Assembly: GCA_002104945.1 (NCBI GenBank)
Contig: MCFH01000059.1
Span: forward strand, 124,001-188,000
DNA from: Piromyces finnis
Taxonomy: Eukaryota; Neocallimastigomycota; Neocallimastigomycetes; Neocallimastigales; Neocallimastigaceae
Length of the DNA stretch: 64,000 nucleotides
Direction: 5' to 3'
Every line of letters starts with the position of its first letter. The stretch's first letter is position 1. The position numbers were made by a program, and so were the translations under genes. A model generated the notes under the pieces. It was given only the letters and a program-made list of their open reading frames with translations, was not told the origin of the DNA and did no database searches. This document shows, piece by piece, positions 1 to 10,271 of the stretch.

Positions 1-1750
1 TTATCATGTCTATTATTTTTATTTTCGAACTAGGATTAATATAGAAATCAGTTTCTAATATCTTAATTATACCTTTAGTTTTTATTTAGCTTTCAAAAAA
101 AAAAAAAACCATAATTAAGAACCCTTGAAATAATTTTACTTTTTTATAAACAATAACTACCGTTACTCAAGCTTATTTAAGGTTACACATGTGTATATTT
201 TCTTTATAAATATATTTCTAATACATTATTCACTAATTATAAGAATGTATGTACGATACAATATAGAAAATGGTAAAAGGATGATGTTTGTAGCATGAGG
301 AAAAATGAAAACTATATAAAACCCTTGAAAAGAAATCATCATGAATTATAAAAAAACAGTGTTAAATGTCAACATTTTAATCCGAAAGAAAAATTACACT
401 GAAAATAAGTATAATAATATAATGCTTATTTTTTTATATCATTTATTGCAATAATAAATCTATTTATGTGATTCATAGTAAGGTTAATTATATAATATTG
501 TAAATATAGACATATATACTGAAGGTTCATTATAATGAAAATGTTATCATTAATTGTTAATTAAAACTACGTTCATTTAAATAAATTGTTTATATATAAA
601 ATTTCTTTTCTTTTATTCAACATTTAGATAACTAGTTATTTCTTTATTTTTATAATATACATCATATTATTTTAAAAATACTTTTTAACAATTTTTGATA
701 TTAGTTACAATTTAAAGATATAGGATTTTTTCTTTTTCTTTTTTTTTCCTTGTTATAATTTATTACTACTTTTTTAAGATTATTACTTATTATTACTTAT
801 TATTATTTATCAATTAATAATGAATTTGATAAAAAGTGTATATAATATTTGGATATGTTAATACACTTTTAAAGTTAACCTTTTATGAAAATATAAAAAA
901 ACATTATAATTAATCTTAAATAAATATAATAAATTAATTATTCTTTCTTTTTTTTTAAATAATAATGAAACTCCTCCCTTTGTAAATATATAATTTAAAT
1001 ATTATTCTAGTATTTTAAACTGAATAATAGTAATTTTAATTATTATCATTCTTTTTCTTCTTCTAATTATTATTGTTAAAATCGAAAAAAGAATATTCAA
1101 AAGAAATTTTTTTTTAATCACAAAAATCAAAAATTAATAATTAATATAAATTTAGATTTTTATTATAAATTAATTTTAAAGTATATAATAGTATATAATA
1201 TATATAATATGGCTGTTATTATTGTTATAAATAAATAAATAAATAAATAGATAAATAAATAGATAAATAAATAGATAAATGAATGAATGAATTAAATGAT
1301 TAAATTATTGAAAAAGATATAAAAAGACCTTTATTTAAGCCAAAATTATTTAAATCTTTGAAAAAAAAAATATACAATAATATCATATCATATTAAAAAT
1401 ATATTTTAAATTTTTTATTATTTATATCAATTACATATATCTATATCAATTTGCTAATATTTGTGATAACAGAATATAGTAAATTTAACAAGAATAATTT
1501 AAAAATATTATCCAAAGGTAAATAAAAATTATGTTAAATGTTTTATTTAATTGTGAATGTCAATACACTTGTTTTCTTTATAATATATTTACAATATTAA
1601 CGTAAAAATTTATAATGTATAATCAATTATCAATTGAATATATTACATATTAATTTTAATGCAGAAAAAAAAACAAAATTTCTTGAAAAAATAAGAAAAT
1701 TATCTATCCAAACTTTTTTTTTTTTACAGTAATAGTATAATAAAATCAAA
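1..1750. other. Intergenic, A/T-rich; nothing coding seen
   Basis: No convincing coding exon on either strand. The stretch holds homopolymers and a degenerate AAAT/GAAT microsatellite at about 1231-1291. The last 100 bases or so before 1751 are presumably the 5' untranslated region of the next gene. Confidence 0.6.
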
Positions 1751-4165
1751 ATGTCAAGTGAAGATAACAGTATCATGAATAATAAGGTTAATGACACTAT
1801 GGAAAATAAAACAGATGACCAAATTACTAATCCAGCTATTGCCGGTGCTAGTACCCCAAACCAAGTTAATAATGAAAAAGAAAATGAACATTTAGCTGAA
1901 GTCAAAAATAATAAGATGAAGAATGAAGATCAATTAAATTTACCAACATACGAAGAAGCTGTTAGTTTTCAATCATTTGTAGATAATTTGGAAACACCTG
2001 GAGAAAATGTACAACCTAATTCATCTTTTTACATTTCAAACAGTTTAAATATAAATCAACAACAATCACAAATGAATGAAAAACCACTTCATTCCACAAC
2101 TCCTGCTCCAAGTTATAATTCTGTACTTCCTCAACAATTATTACAACAATACCCTAGTCAACCTAGTCAACCTCTTCAACAACAAAATGATAATTCAAGT
2201 TATTTACAAAGTCCATCTAATGCTGGAAATGTTTCTTTATTAGAAGGACAGCCTTCTAAGCCATTTAATTCATCTTCAACATCAACTCCAATACCATCAG
2301 CTCCAGTTATTTCCGGTTCAAACATTTATCCATCAGCTCCAACTAATTCCTGTTCAAATGTTTATCCATCAGCTCCAATAGCTGATTCATCCATTTCTCC
2401 ATCAACAACTACACCTTATCCACCGGTACCACAAGGTTCATACATGCAACCACCAATGGTTTCAGGTCAATATAATCCATCTATTCCACAATTTGTTAAA
2501 CATCGTTTTGATACAAAAAAACCTGAATCTGCTAGTAATCAAAATTTTGAAACATGTTTTGATGGGGAATATGTTGATATGAATGGTTGTAATACCATTG
2601 GAACAGGTATTATTGGTTCAAGAAAAACTCAAGTACGAGCATTAGCTCGTGACAATATTATCAAGAGTAGCATTGGATTAAGTATTGTTGATATTAGAGG
2701 GGCTCGTATTTTAAATGGTGAATCTAGAATTGTTTTCGATGGTACTCTCGGTAAACTTATTTTTGTTGTACCAAAGTATATTTCAATCATTATGGAAGAT
2801 CAATTTTGTATTGGTGAAGTATTTAGTTATCGCCCAACAGAAATTCCTGTAGATGAATCCATGAAAAAAGGTTTACCAGTTCTTCGTGTAGTTGTCAAAA
2901 ACTCGGTTGGTGATATTAATATTATTGAAAAGGAAGCCGATGTTAATATTTCTTCTGATTCCTTGAACAATGAGCTTAAAAAGTTAAGAAAGCAATATGG
3001 TAAAAAGAATAAGCATAATAATAATGGTAGTAGTAGTAATGCTCCAGCTGTTGGTGGCGCTTCATTAGTTAGTTTTAAAACCAATTTTATGAAAAGTTTT
3101 AATAATGCAAAGAATCAAATTTCTGGTGTCCAAAATAACAAGCCAGTAAATACCACACCATATTCACAATATGGTCAACAGCCTTATGGTGCAGCCTATA
3201 CTATGCCACAACCTTATGGATCACCTTATGGTACCCCTAATGGAGCCCCTTATGGTGCACCAGCACAAGCTCATTATGCTTATCCACCACAAGGATACCC
3301 ACCACAAGGATACCCACCACAAGGATACCCACCACAAGGATATTCACCACAAGGATACCCACCACAAGGATATCCACCACAAGGATATCCACCACAAGGA
3401 TATCCACCACAAAGCAATCCAACTGCTGCTGCTCCATATCCAAACTCTTCTCTTTCTACTACTTCATCTACTACCACACCTTCTAATGCTTCCACAGTAC
3501 CACCAATATCTACAACTCATACTTCAATAGCACCATCTACTACTATTTCATCAACTACTTCATCTTCTGCTGTCCAACCAACTGCCTCTCCATACGGTGC
3601 TCCATCACAACCATATGGTAGTCAGTCTTCTGCTCAACCAACTGCCTCTCCATACGGTGCTCCATCACAACCATATGGTAGTCAGTCTTCTGCTCAACCA
3701 ACTGCCTCACCATATGGTGCCCCATCACAACCATATGGTAGCCAATCTTCTACTGCTCAACCAACTGCCTCACCATATGGTGCTCCATCACAACCTCAAA
3801 AGGAAGGAACAACTAATGCACCAGCATCAACAGGATCATTTTCATCTTCTATTCCATCTTATTCTTCTTATTCACCATATGGTGCACCATCTCAACCTTA
3901 TGGATCATCTGCTCAATCTTATAGTGCTCCATCCTATCCTTATGGTGCTCCAACTCAACCCTATGGTGCTCCAGCTTCAACAGCAGAAGCCAGTAATAAT
4001 ATTTTAACTCCTACTACTACTACCATTTCTTCTTCTCCATTAGCTATTGCTCCAACTTCTGCTACTACACCACCACTAATGAATTCTTCTGTTTGTTCTA
4101 ATTCTTCTGATATCAAAATTAATGAAACTAGTCAATATCCTTATCCACCACCATCTCAAAAATGA
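1751..4165 (+). CDS. Pro/Tyr/Gln-repeat protein with a LiaF-like central segment
   Basis: Intronless, 804 residues, no signal peptide and no membrane segment, so probably cytosolic. The N-terminal 260 residues are Ser/Pro/Gln/Asn-rich and include an LPTYEEA motif (about 63-69), similar to the PY-type motifs bound by WW domains. Residues about 280-360 form a compact, less repetitive segment with a hydrophobic/acidic rhythm: a GTGIIGS turn, 'IDIRGARILNGES' style strands, then 'GKLIFVVPKYI'. This resembles the C-terminal 'toastrack' fold of bacterial LiaF/DUF2154 envelope proteins; that match is by eye and uncertain. A Lys-rich stretch follows, then nine or so YPPQG pentapeptides (about 511-555), then a 20-residue unit with core SPYGAPSQPYG repeated about 3.5 times. 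YPPQG tails are known from annexins, rhodopsins and other assembly-prone proteins. The function is unknown; a scaffold or adaptor is a guess. Confidence 0.85.
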   Translation: MSSEDNSIMNNKVNDTMENKTDDQITNPAIAGASTPNQVNNEKENEHLAEVKNNKMKNEDQLNLPTYEEAVSFQSFVDNLETPGENVQPNSSFYISNSLNINQQQSQMNEKPLHSTTPAPSYNSVLPQQLLQQYPSQPSQPLQQQNDNSSYLQSPSNAGNVSLLEGQPSKPFNSSSTSTPIPSAPVISGSNIYPSAPTNSCSNVYPSAPIADSSISPSTTTPYPPVPQGSYMQPPMVSGQYNPSIPQFVKHRFDTKKPESASNQNFETCFDGEYVDMNGCNTIGTGIIGSRKTQVRALARDNIIKSSIGLSIVDIRGARILNGESRIVFDGTLGKLIFVVPKYISIIMEDQFCIGEVFSYRPTEIPVDESMKKGLPVLRVVVKNSVGDINIIEKEADVNISSDSLNNELKKLRKQYGKKNKHNNNGSSSNAPAVGGASLVSFKTNFMKSFNNAKNQISGVQNNKPVNTTPYSQYGQQPYGAAYTMPQPYGSPYGTPNGAPYGAPAQAHYAYPPQGYPPQGYPPQGYPPQGYSPQGYPPQGYPPQGYPPQGYPPQSNPTAAAPYPNSSLSTTSSTTTPSNASTVPPISTTHTSIAPSTTISSTTSSSAVQPTASPYGAPSQPYGSQSSAQPTASPYGAPSQPYGSQSSAQPTASPYGAPSQPYGSQSSTAQPTASPYGAPSQPQKEGTTNAPASTGSFSSSIPSYSSYSPYGAPSQPYGSSAQSYSAPSYPYGAPTQPYGAPASTAEASNNILTPTTTTISSSPLAIAPTSATTPPLMNSSVCSNSSDIKINETSQYPYPPPSQK
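3284..3418 (+). repeat. In-frame 15-bp minisatellite (YPPQG)n
   Basis: Nine tandem 15-bp units encode Tyr-Pro-Pro-Gln-Gly, with one Ser for Pro change. Units differ only at a few third positions, consistent with expansion by slippage or unequal exchange. Confidence 0.9.
3575..3793 (+). repeat. In-frame 60-bp minisatellite
   Basis: Units start at 3575, 3635, 3695 (this one 63 bp, with an added Thr codon) and 3758 (partial). Each encodes a 20-residue QPTASPYGAPSQPYG... block. The first two units are almost identical at the DNA level, so the expansion is recent. The frame is kept throughout. Confidence 0.9.
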
Positions 4166-4168
4166 TTT

Positions 4169-5220
4169 TTTTTGATAATAAATCTACAATATCTTTATCT
4201 ACCACCATCACATAAATAAGTGATTATTTCTTGATAGTAAAATTCAAATTATTATGCCTTATTTTGGCGTGTTAACATTTAAAGAATTAACATAAAAAAA
4301 AAAAAATAATAATAAAATAAATCACTATTTAAAAGCCTTTTTCTATTATTATTAATTTTTAAATTCTTAAAGTAAAACCTTGAGATTTTAGAAATTAAAA
4401 AACGTATAAAAAAATAATTTTTGATATAATAAAAAAATATATATGTATAAAATAATCTTTATACATTAAATATAATAATCATTAATTATTTTTACAGCGC
4501 TTTTACTCTAAAAAAAAAAAATATTAATTATTTCATAATATATCTTTATCAAATATTAATATTTCAACCTCCTAACCTATCCTAAATATTATATAAGAAT
4601 ATATCTATTTATTATTTTAAAATAATCCAAAGTTTTATGAATAACATAAAAATAAAAATATAATAATTCCATTAATAATTATATTTTTAATATTTATTTT
4701 ATTCTCATATTTTATTATACTATATCAAAAAAGAATAAAAATAAAAAGTATAAAAAATAGCTACGTTTTATTATTACTATTAAACATAAGTAATAATATA
4801 TCATGTAAAATTGAAGATTAAAAAAAAAAAAAAAAAAAAGATATAAAAATAAAAAAAATATTACTATTAACAATTAAATATAAATGTTTTCATCATTTCC
4901 TTTTTTTTCTTCTTTTAATTATTTTTAAATAATTATATTTCAATATTTTTAGTTAATTATTCATTTTTCCCTATAATTTTAAAATTAGAAACATTCTATC
5001 TAATCTTTACTTTTTTTTTTATTTCAAAATACGTAAATAGTCACTACTGGAATAAAAAAAAAAGATTAATCTATTAATATAAATAACGATATTTCTTTTT
5101 TAGTTGTTTAAATTTATACTCTCTTTTAATATTATATGTATTTTCTTGATTATTAAATATTTAAAAAAAGACACATCTTTCAGGTTTAATAAAAGAAATG
5201 TGAACTATTTATCATTATAT

Positions 5221-5261
<41 letters not shown>

Positions 5262-6705
5262 TTTCTATATATTTTAAAGTTTACGGCTCTTTTTTTTTTA
5301 TTATTATTAATTATATGAATAAATTAATATAAAAAAGGTTATTTATAATTTATAATTGTGGTATTAATTAATTAAGCATTTCTTTATATTAATAAATTAA
5401 ATTGAGATTTAATTAAGCGATGAACAGATTTGAAAAAACTCGTGAACTGTAATTAAATTAAATTTTGTAATTATTAAAAGCACATGCAATCATTTACATT
5501 TCATAAGCCTTAAATTAATATGTGTATAATAAATAATGAAATATAATAAATTATATATTTTATTAACTACGCCATAAAATATTAGGGATTAAAAGTAAAA
5601 CATTAATTTAACAGGATGAAACATAAATTTTATTATTTATATTCAAATTATGACTAAGTTCAACTTGCCACAAAAGAATTATCCATTACCAGGACATGTG
5701 GTATGAAAGTTATTATAAATATATTATAAATAAATAGTATTTTATTATAATAATTATTATGAAAATTATCTTTTTTTATCGGTGACGAGAATTTTACAAT
5801 TTTTTTGTACTTATTAAATCAATATATAAAACTATATTTAATTATTAAGAGGAATTAATGTCATTGATACTAAAAAGAATATTGTAAAGGTAGTTTACCT
5901 ATTTTTTATTATTAATAAAATGAATTTTGTTTAAATTTTATAATTTTTCAAATTTATTAATTATTAAAATTATATAGTTAAAACTTTAAAACTATAAAAA
6001 AAATTCATAATTGTATTATATTGTAATATAATGTAATATATAGGAATATAAATATAAGAAGATAATTAAAGGAAAATAATAATTAATAAAAGAATATAAA
6101 TGGATGAATAAATAAATAAATAGATAAATACATTAATAAATATATAAATAATATATAAATGAATAAATGAATAAATTAACTTTTAAAAATTTTCACTTTT
6201 TATCTCCTATTATTTGTTTTGTTTCTTTTTTTCTTTTTTTTTTTTTTAAAATTCATTTTAATAATAATATTATAAATATTTCTTTATTTTTGCTTGTCTT
6301 ATAGAAAAAAAACAAGCAAGAAAATAAGAGGTTAATAAGCTTTTTATATTAAAAGTGGTAGCATTATTTTATTAATAATTAACCTTTTGTTTTACAAAAA
6401 GAAATGGTTTTAATTGACTAAATATAAAAGAAATTATTTTTTGTGAATTTTAAATAGGATTTAAAATTTAGTATTTAGTAAACTTAATTTTAATAATAAT
6501 ATGTTAAAGTATTTTTGAAGCAATAATAAAGTCAAAAATAGCCAGAAAAAAAAAAAAAAAAAAAAAAGAAATTGTTTTAGTTAATATTTGAAAATAAATT
6601 GAAGAATTGAACCATTTTTTGAATATTTTATTTTTAAAATTTAAATTTAAAATTTATTACACGACTTTCCAGATATACTCTTAATAATAACAGTAAAAAA
6701 AAAAA
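4169..6705. other. Intergenic, A/T-rich
   Basis: Poly-A runs (a long one near 5227-5258), poly-T runs and degenerate ATAA repeats (about 6106-6176). Apart from the two small exon-like pieces listed at 5650-5889, I see no coding signal. Confidence 0.55.
5650..5889 (+). pseudogene. Possible orphan exons of a lost gene
   Basis: An ATG at 5650 opens 17 codons (MTKFNLPQKNYPLPGHV) that end exactly at a GTATGA donor (5701). A second exon-like piece at 5851-5889 reads GINVIDTKKNIVK and also ends at a GT donor (5890). Base composition here is less A/T-rich than the surroundings. No acceptor joins the two pieces in a consistent phase and no third exon is visible, so this may be the remnant of a small gene, or chance. 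Confidence 0.25.
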
Positions 6706-9477
6706 ATGGAAATTTCAGATACAATAACTACACCAGCTATTTCGTCGAAAGGCGAAAAATGTCAAATAGCAACTATAATAAATAAGATAAAGAAAAGGAA
6801 TTCAAAAATAAAAAATAAAGAAATAATGGATATGATAATAGGTAATAAGTTTATTAATATTGGATATATTGATACTACAGAAACCGGTTATAGAAGAACG
6901 CCACTTATATATGCCGTTCAGAGAAAAAATTTTGAACTTACAAAATTCCTTATTCATTACAATACTGTCAATGTAAACCTTATCCTTCAATTTATATTAA
7001 ACATCAAATATGGTAAGCAAATGAGCGACGAAGAGTGTCAAAACCTATCCAAAAATTGTATTTTAGAATCAGATATAAATCATCAAGATGATAATGGTAA
7101 TACAGCTCTTCTTTATGCTTGTAAACTTAACAACAAAAAAATCATTGAATTATTATTAAAAAATGGTGCTAATACAAACTTAGTCAATGTTAAAAATAAA
7201 TCACCATTAATGTATTCATGTAAAAATGGAAATAAAAGTTGTGTCGATATACTTTTACAATACCATGCAAAATTAGATATCGAATCCAATAGTTCAGGAA
7301 AAACGGCTTTTAAATATGCTTGTGGTTCCGGGAAATTACCAGTAATCAAAACATTGATTCAACATAAAGCTATTAACAATAAAAGACATTATTCCGATGC
7401 ATTCAATTACGCTCCTCAAAATGAATTTTTTGATGATGTATATCATCTTCTTCAATCTTACACAGAAATTTGTTTAAATGACTATAATTATACCCTTTCC
7501 GAAGAAAATTGCAAAGATCCTCTTATTATAGTCAGTTATAAAAATAGCATGGAGCTTATTAGTCATTGTATCAAGGGAAATATTGAAAAGGTGAGATCCA
7601 TATTGGCTATGACCAATGAAGGTGAGTGTATGAATTCTCTTGATATTGATTTTAGAGATAAACATGGTTATACGGCATTAATGTGGGCAAGCTACTTTGG
7701 GCACACTAATATTGTAAAAGAATTAATTTATCATCATGCCAACATTAATCTAAAAAGCGATATTGAAGAATCTGCAATTTTATTAGCATGTAAAAAAGGA
7801 CATGTTGATACGGCAAAAGTACTAATAAAATATGGTGCTGATGTTAATGATACTAATTATCATGATGATACTTTATTAATGATTGCTTGCCTTAGAGGTA
7901 ATTTTAAATTAACACAACTTTTATTAGAAAATAATGCCAATGTTAATGCTCAAAATAAATCAAATGATTCTGCTTTAATTTACGCTGTTGAAAAAGATCA
8001 AGAAGAATGTGTTGATCTATTGTTACAGCATAATGCTGACTTAACCTTTAAAAATGATTATAATGATTCCATTTTTGTAATAGCTTATAGAAAAAATAAT
8101 ATAAAAATAATGGATTTGCTTTTAACGGATTATGAATACAAATATAATAACGGTTCAAATGGTGAAGATGATCGTTTAATGATCGATGAAAGAAATTTAA
8201 TTAGCAGTGGAAAAACATTATTAATGTTAGCATGTTCTCAAGGAAATAAAGATATGATCAAAATACTTATTAAACATCGTATAGATGCTCTTTTTAAAAA
8301 TTATAATGGAAATACAGCGTTACATATTTCATGTCAACATAGAAATACCGAGGTAGCAGAAATGTTACTCCAATATCAACCAGAAATTGTAAATATTCAA
8401 AATAAAAATGGTAAAACACCTTTAATGATAGCATGTAAACTTGGCGATACATTAATGGTATCCTTATTATTAAAATACAATGGAAGTATTAATTTAAAAG
8501 ACCATAATGGAAAAACAGCATTGATGATAGCATGTAAATATGGTCATATCGATACTATAAATTATATCGTGGATTACTTTGATCAAATAAATAAAAAAGA
8601 AAACCCAATAAAACGTGATCAATCCTCAAATGTTTTCCTCATAAATAGAATAAGTAAATCAAAAATGTATCAAATAAAGCATAAAATAAAAATACATCAA
8701 CGCATTAAAAGTTCGTTAAAAACTTCAAAGCTATTAAATTATAATATGAATCCTAAAAATTTTATGGATAGTAGCTGTTCCTATCTCTTAAATAAATTTA
8801 AAAAAAACAATTCAAAGAGTTCCAAAACATGTTTCAATAGAATGAATATACTAACTCACACATTAGCTACATTCATTAAAGCCAATAATAAAAATAATAA
8901 AAAATACCCAATATCAAAAGGAATTATTCAAAATTCAAATTTAACACCACATTTAAATGATAATTATCATCATGGTCATCATAATATGAGTAATGATACC
9001 AACACCGGTTTTCCTAAACCAATTACTATTACTAATAATGAGATCATTGATATCAACTCAAAAGATACAAAATATGGCTATTCTGCATTATTATGGGCTT
9101 GCAAATATAATGGTAATAATACCATAAAAATTATTGAAAAACTTTTAGCTATTGGTGCCAATATTAATGATGTCAGTAACATGAATCAAAATGCACTTAT
9201 TCTTTCTATTATTACACCATCCCAAATTACAAATACCAATCAACCAATAAATTTAGATTTAATTAGTTTTTTACTTCATCATGGAATTGACATAAATGTT
9301 TCTTCATCATCAGATAAATATACCGCATTAATGTTGGCCTGTCAAAAGCGATATCAATTAGTTGTCAAAATGCTTTTAAATGCTCATGCAGAACGGTCAT
9401 TATTAAATAATGAAGGGAAAACAGCAATGGATATTGCTCTTATCAATAATTATTTTGAAATTGTACAACTTTTTTAA
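6706..9477 (+). CDS. Ankyrin-repeat protein
   Basis: Intronless, 923 residues, no signal peptide. At least fifteen ankyrin units are visible through their TALMWA/TALLYA helices and VxxLLxxGAN turns: about residues 55-200, 290-460 and 500-625, then a last block from about 782 to the end. Residues about 625-782 interrupt the array with a Lys/Asn/His-rich, low-complexity linker. Ankyrin arrays bind protein partners; nothing in the sequence identifies the partner. The start is the first Met after an A-rich leader. It converges with the minus-strand gene that ends at 10272. Large ankyrin families are common in these fungi, so this is probably one paralogue of many. Confidence 0.9.
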   Translation: MEISDTITTPAISSKGEKCQIATIINKIKKRNSKIKNKEIMDMIIGNKFINIGYIDTTETGYRRTPLIYAVQRKNFELTKFLIHYNTVNVNLILQFILNIKYGKQMSDEECQNLSKNCILESDINHQDDNGNTALLYACKLNNKKIIELLLKNGANTNLVNVKNKSPLMYSCKNGNKSCVDILLQYHAKLDIESNSSGKTAFKYACGSGKLPVIKTLIQHKAINNKRHYSDAFNYAPQNEFFDDVYHLLQSYTEICLNDYNYTLSEENCKDPLIIVSYKNSMELISHCIKGNIEKVRSILAMTNEGECMNSLDIDFRDKHGYTALMWASYFGHTNIVKELIYHHANINLKSDIEESAILLACKKGHVDTAKVLIKYGADVNDTNYHDDTLLMIACLRGNFKLTQLLLENNANVNAQNKSNDSALIYAVEKDQEECVDLLLQHNADLTFKNDYNDSIFVIAYRKNNIKIMDLLLTDYEYKYNNGSNGEDDRLMIDERNLISSGKTLLMLACSQGNKDMIKILIKHRIDALFKNYNGNTALHISCQHRNTEVAEMLLQYQPEIVNIQNKNGKTPLMIACKLGDTLMVSLLLKYNGSINLKDHNGKTALMIACKYGHIDTINYIVDYFDQINKKENPIKRDQSSNVFLINRISKSKMYQIKHKIKIHQRIKSSLKTSKLLNYNMNPKNFMDSSCSYLLNKFKKNNSKSSKTCFNRMNILTHTLATFIKANNKNNKKYPISKGIIQNSNLTPHLNDNYHHGHHNMSNDTNTGFPKPITITNNEIIDINSKDTKYGYSALLWACKYNGNNTIKIIEKLLAIGANINDVSNMNQNALILSIITPSQITNTNQPINLDLISFLLHHGIDINVSSSSDKYTALMLACQKRYQLVVKMLLNAHAERSLLNNEGKTAMDIALINNYFEIVQLF

Positions 9478-9480
9478 ATC

Positions 9481-10271
9481 TATAAATGAAAAAAAAAGAG
9501 CATTACATTTATATTTTGATTCACTTTATAAAAATTTTGAAATTAATTTAAGTATTAATATTTTTAATCTAAAAATAAATTAAAAAAAATGAAAATAAAA
9601 AAAAAACTATAAATTTTTTTATACAATTAATAAAGATCATCATACTTATATATGATTTTTAATATATAATTTTTTGATATTTATATTTAATTTTGATGTG
9701 TCGTATATTTCCTTTCATCATTTTCCTCTAACTTTAAGCACTTTCTAATATTACAACACAATATTTATTATTAAATACATTAATATGCTTGATGAAGAGG
9801 GTAAAAGAAAATAAAAAATTTATATTTTTCATTATCTCGTTTATAATTATTTTCAATGTAAAAGGTTGATTTGAAAAAACAAATATCAATTCTTTTTAAT
9901 CTAAAAGTTATAGGTAATAACCGTGATCTTTACAAAAAATTATATAAAATATAATATAATATATATTTTTTATAATTATTATTGGAAAAATAGTTAATAT
10001 TTCTTATTTATTAATGGCAAGCCATTAATAAATACAGTTTTTTTTTTATGAAATATTAATTAAAATAAAACTTCAATTGTGTTTCTAGTCTATTAATTAA
10101 ATATTAATGTTATATTAAATTTTTATATATATAATAAACAAATATATATATATATATATTAATAGCAATATATATGATTTGAATATCAAAAATAAGGCAA
10201 AACAATTATAATAAATTTCTCATTATATATTTTATATATAGTTAAGCTATAATGTATATATAAGATACTTC
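9481..10271. other. Intergenic region between convergent genes
   Basis: A/T-rich, with one perfect palindrome (10005-10034, listed separately) and short AT repeats near 10145-10160. It holds the 3' ends of both flanking genes. Confidence 0.6.
10005..10034. repeat. Perfect palindrome, 14-bp stem, 2-nt loop
   Basis: TATTTATTAATGGC (10005-10018) is followed by AA and by its exact reverse complement (10021-10034). It lies between convergent genes, about 240 bases past the stop at 10272, so it could act in RNA 3'-end formation or be a cruciform. The GGC/GCC core makes it less likely to be a by-product of A/T richness. Confidence 0.6.

Noticed and set aside
3171-3530. 119-codon frame inside the YPPQG gene, with HHKDT repeats
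   Set aside because: A shadow frame of the 15-bp repeat; every frame of such a repeat stays open.
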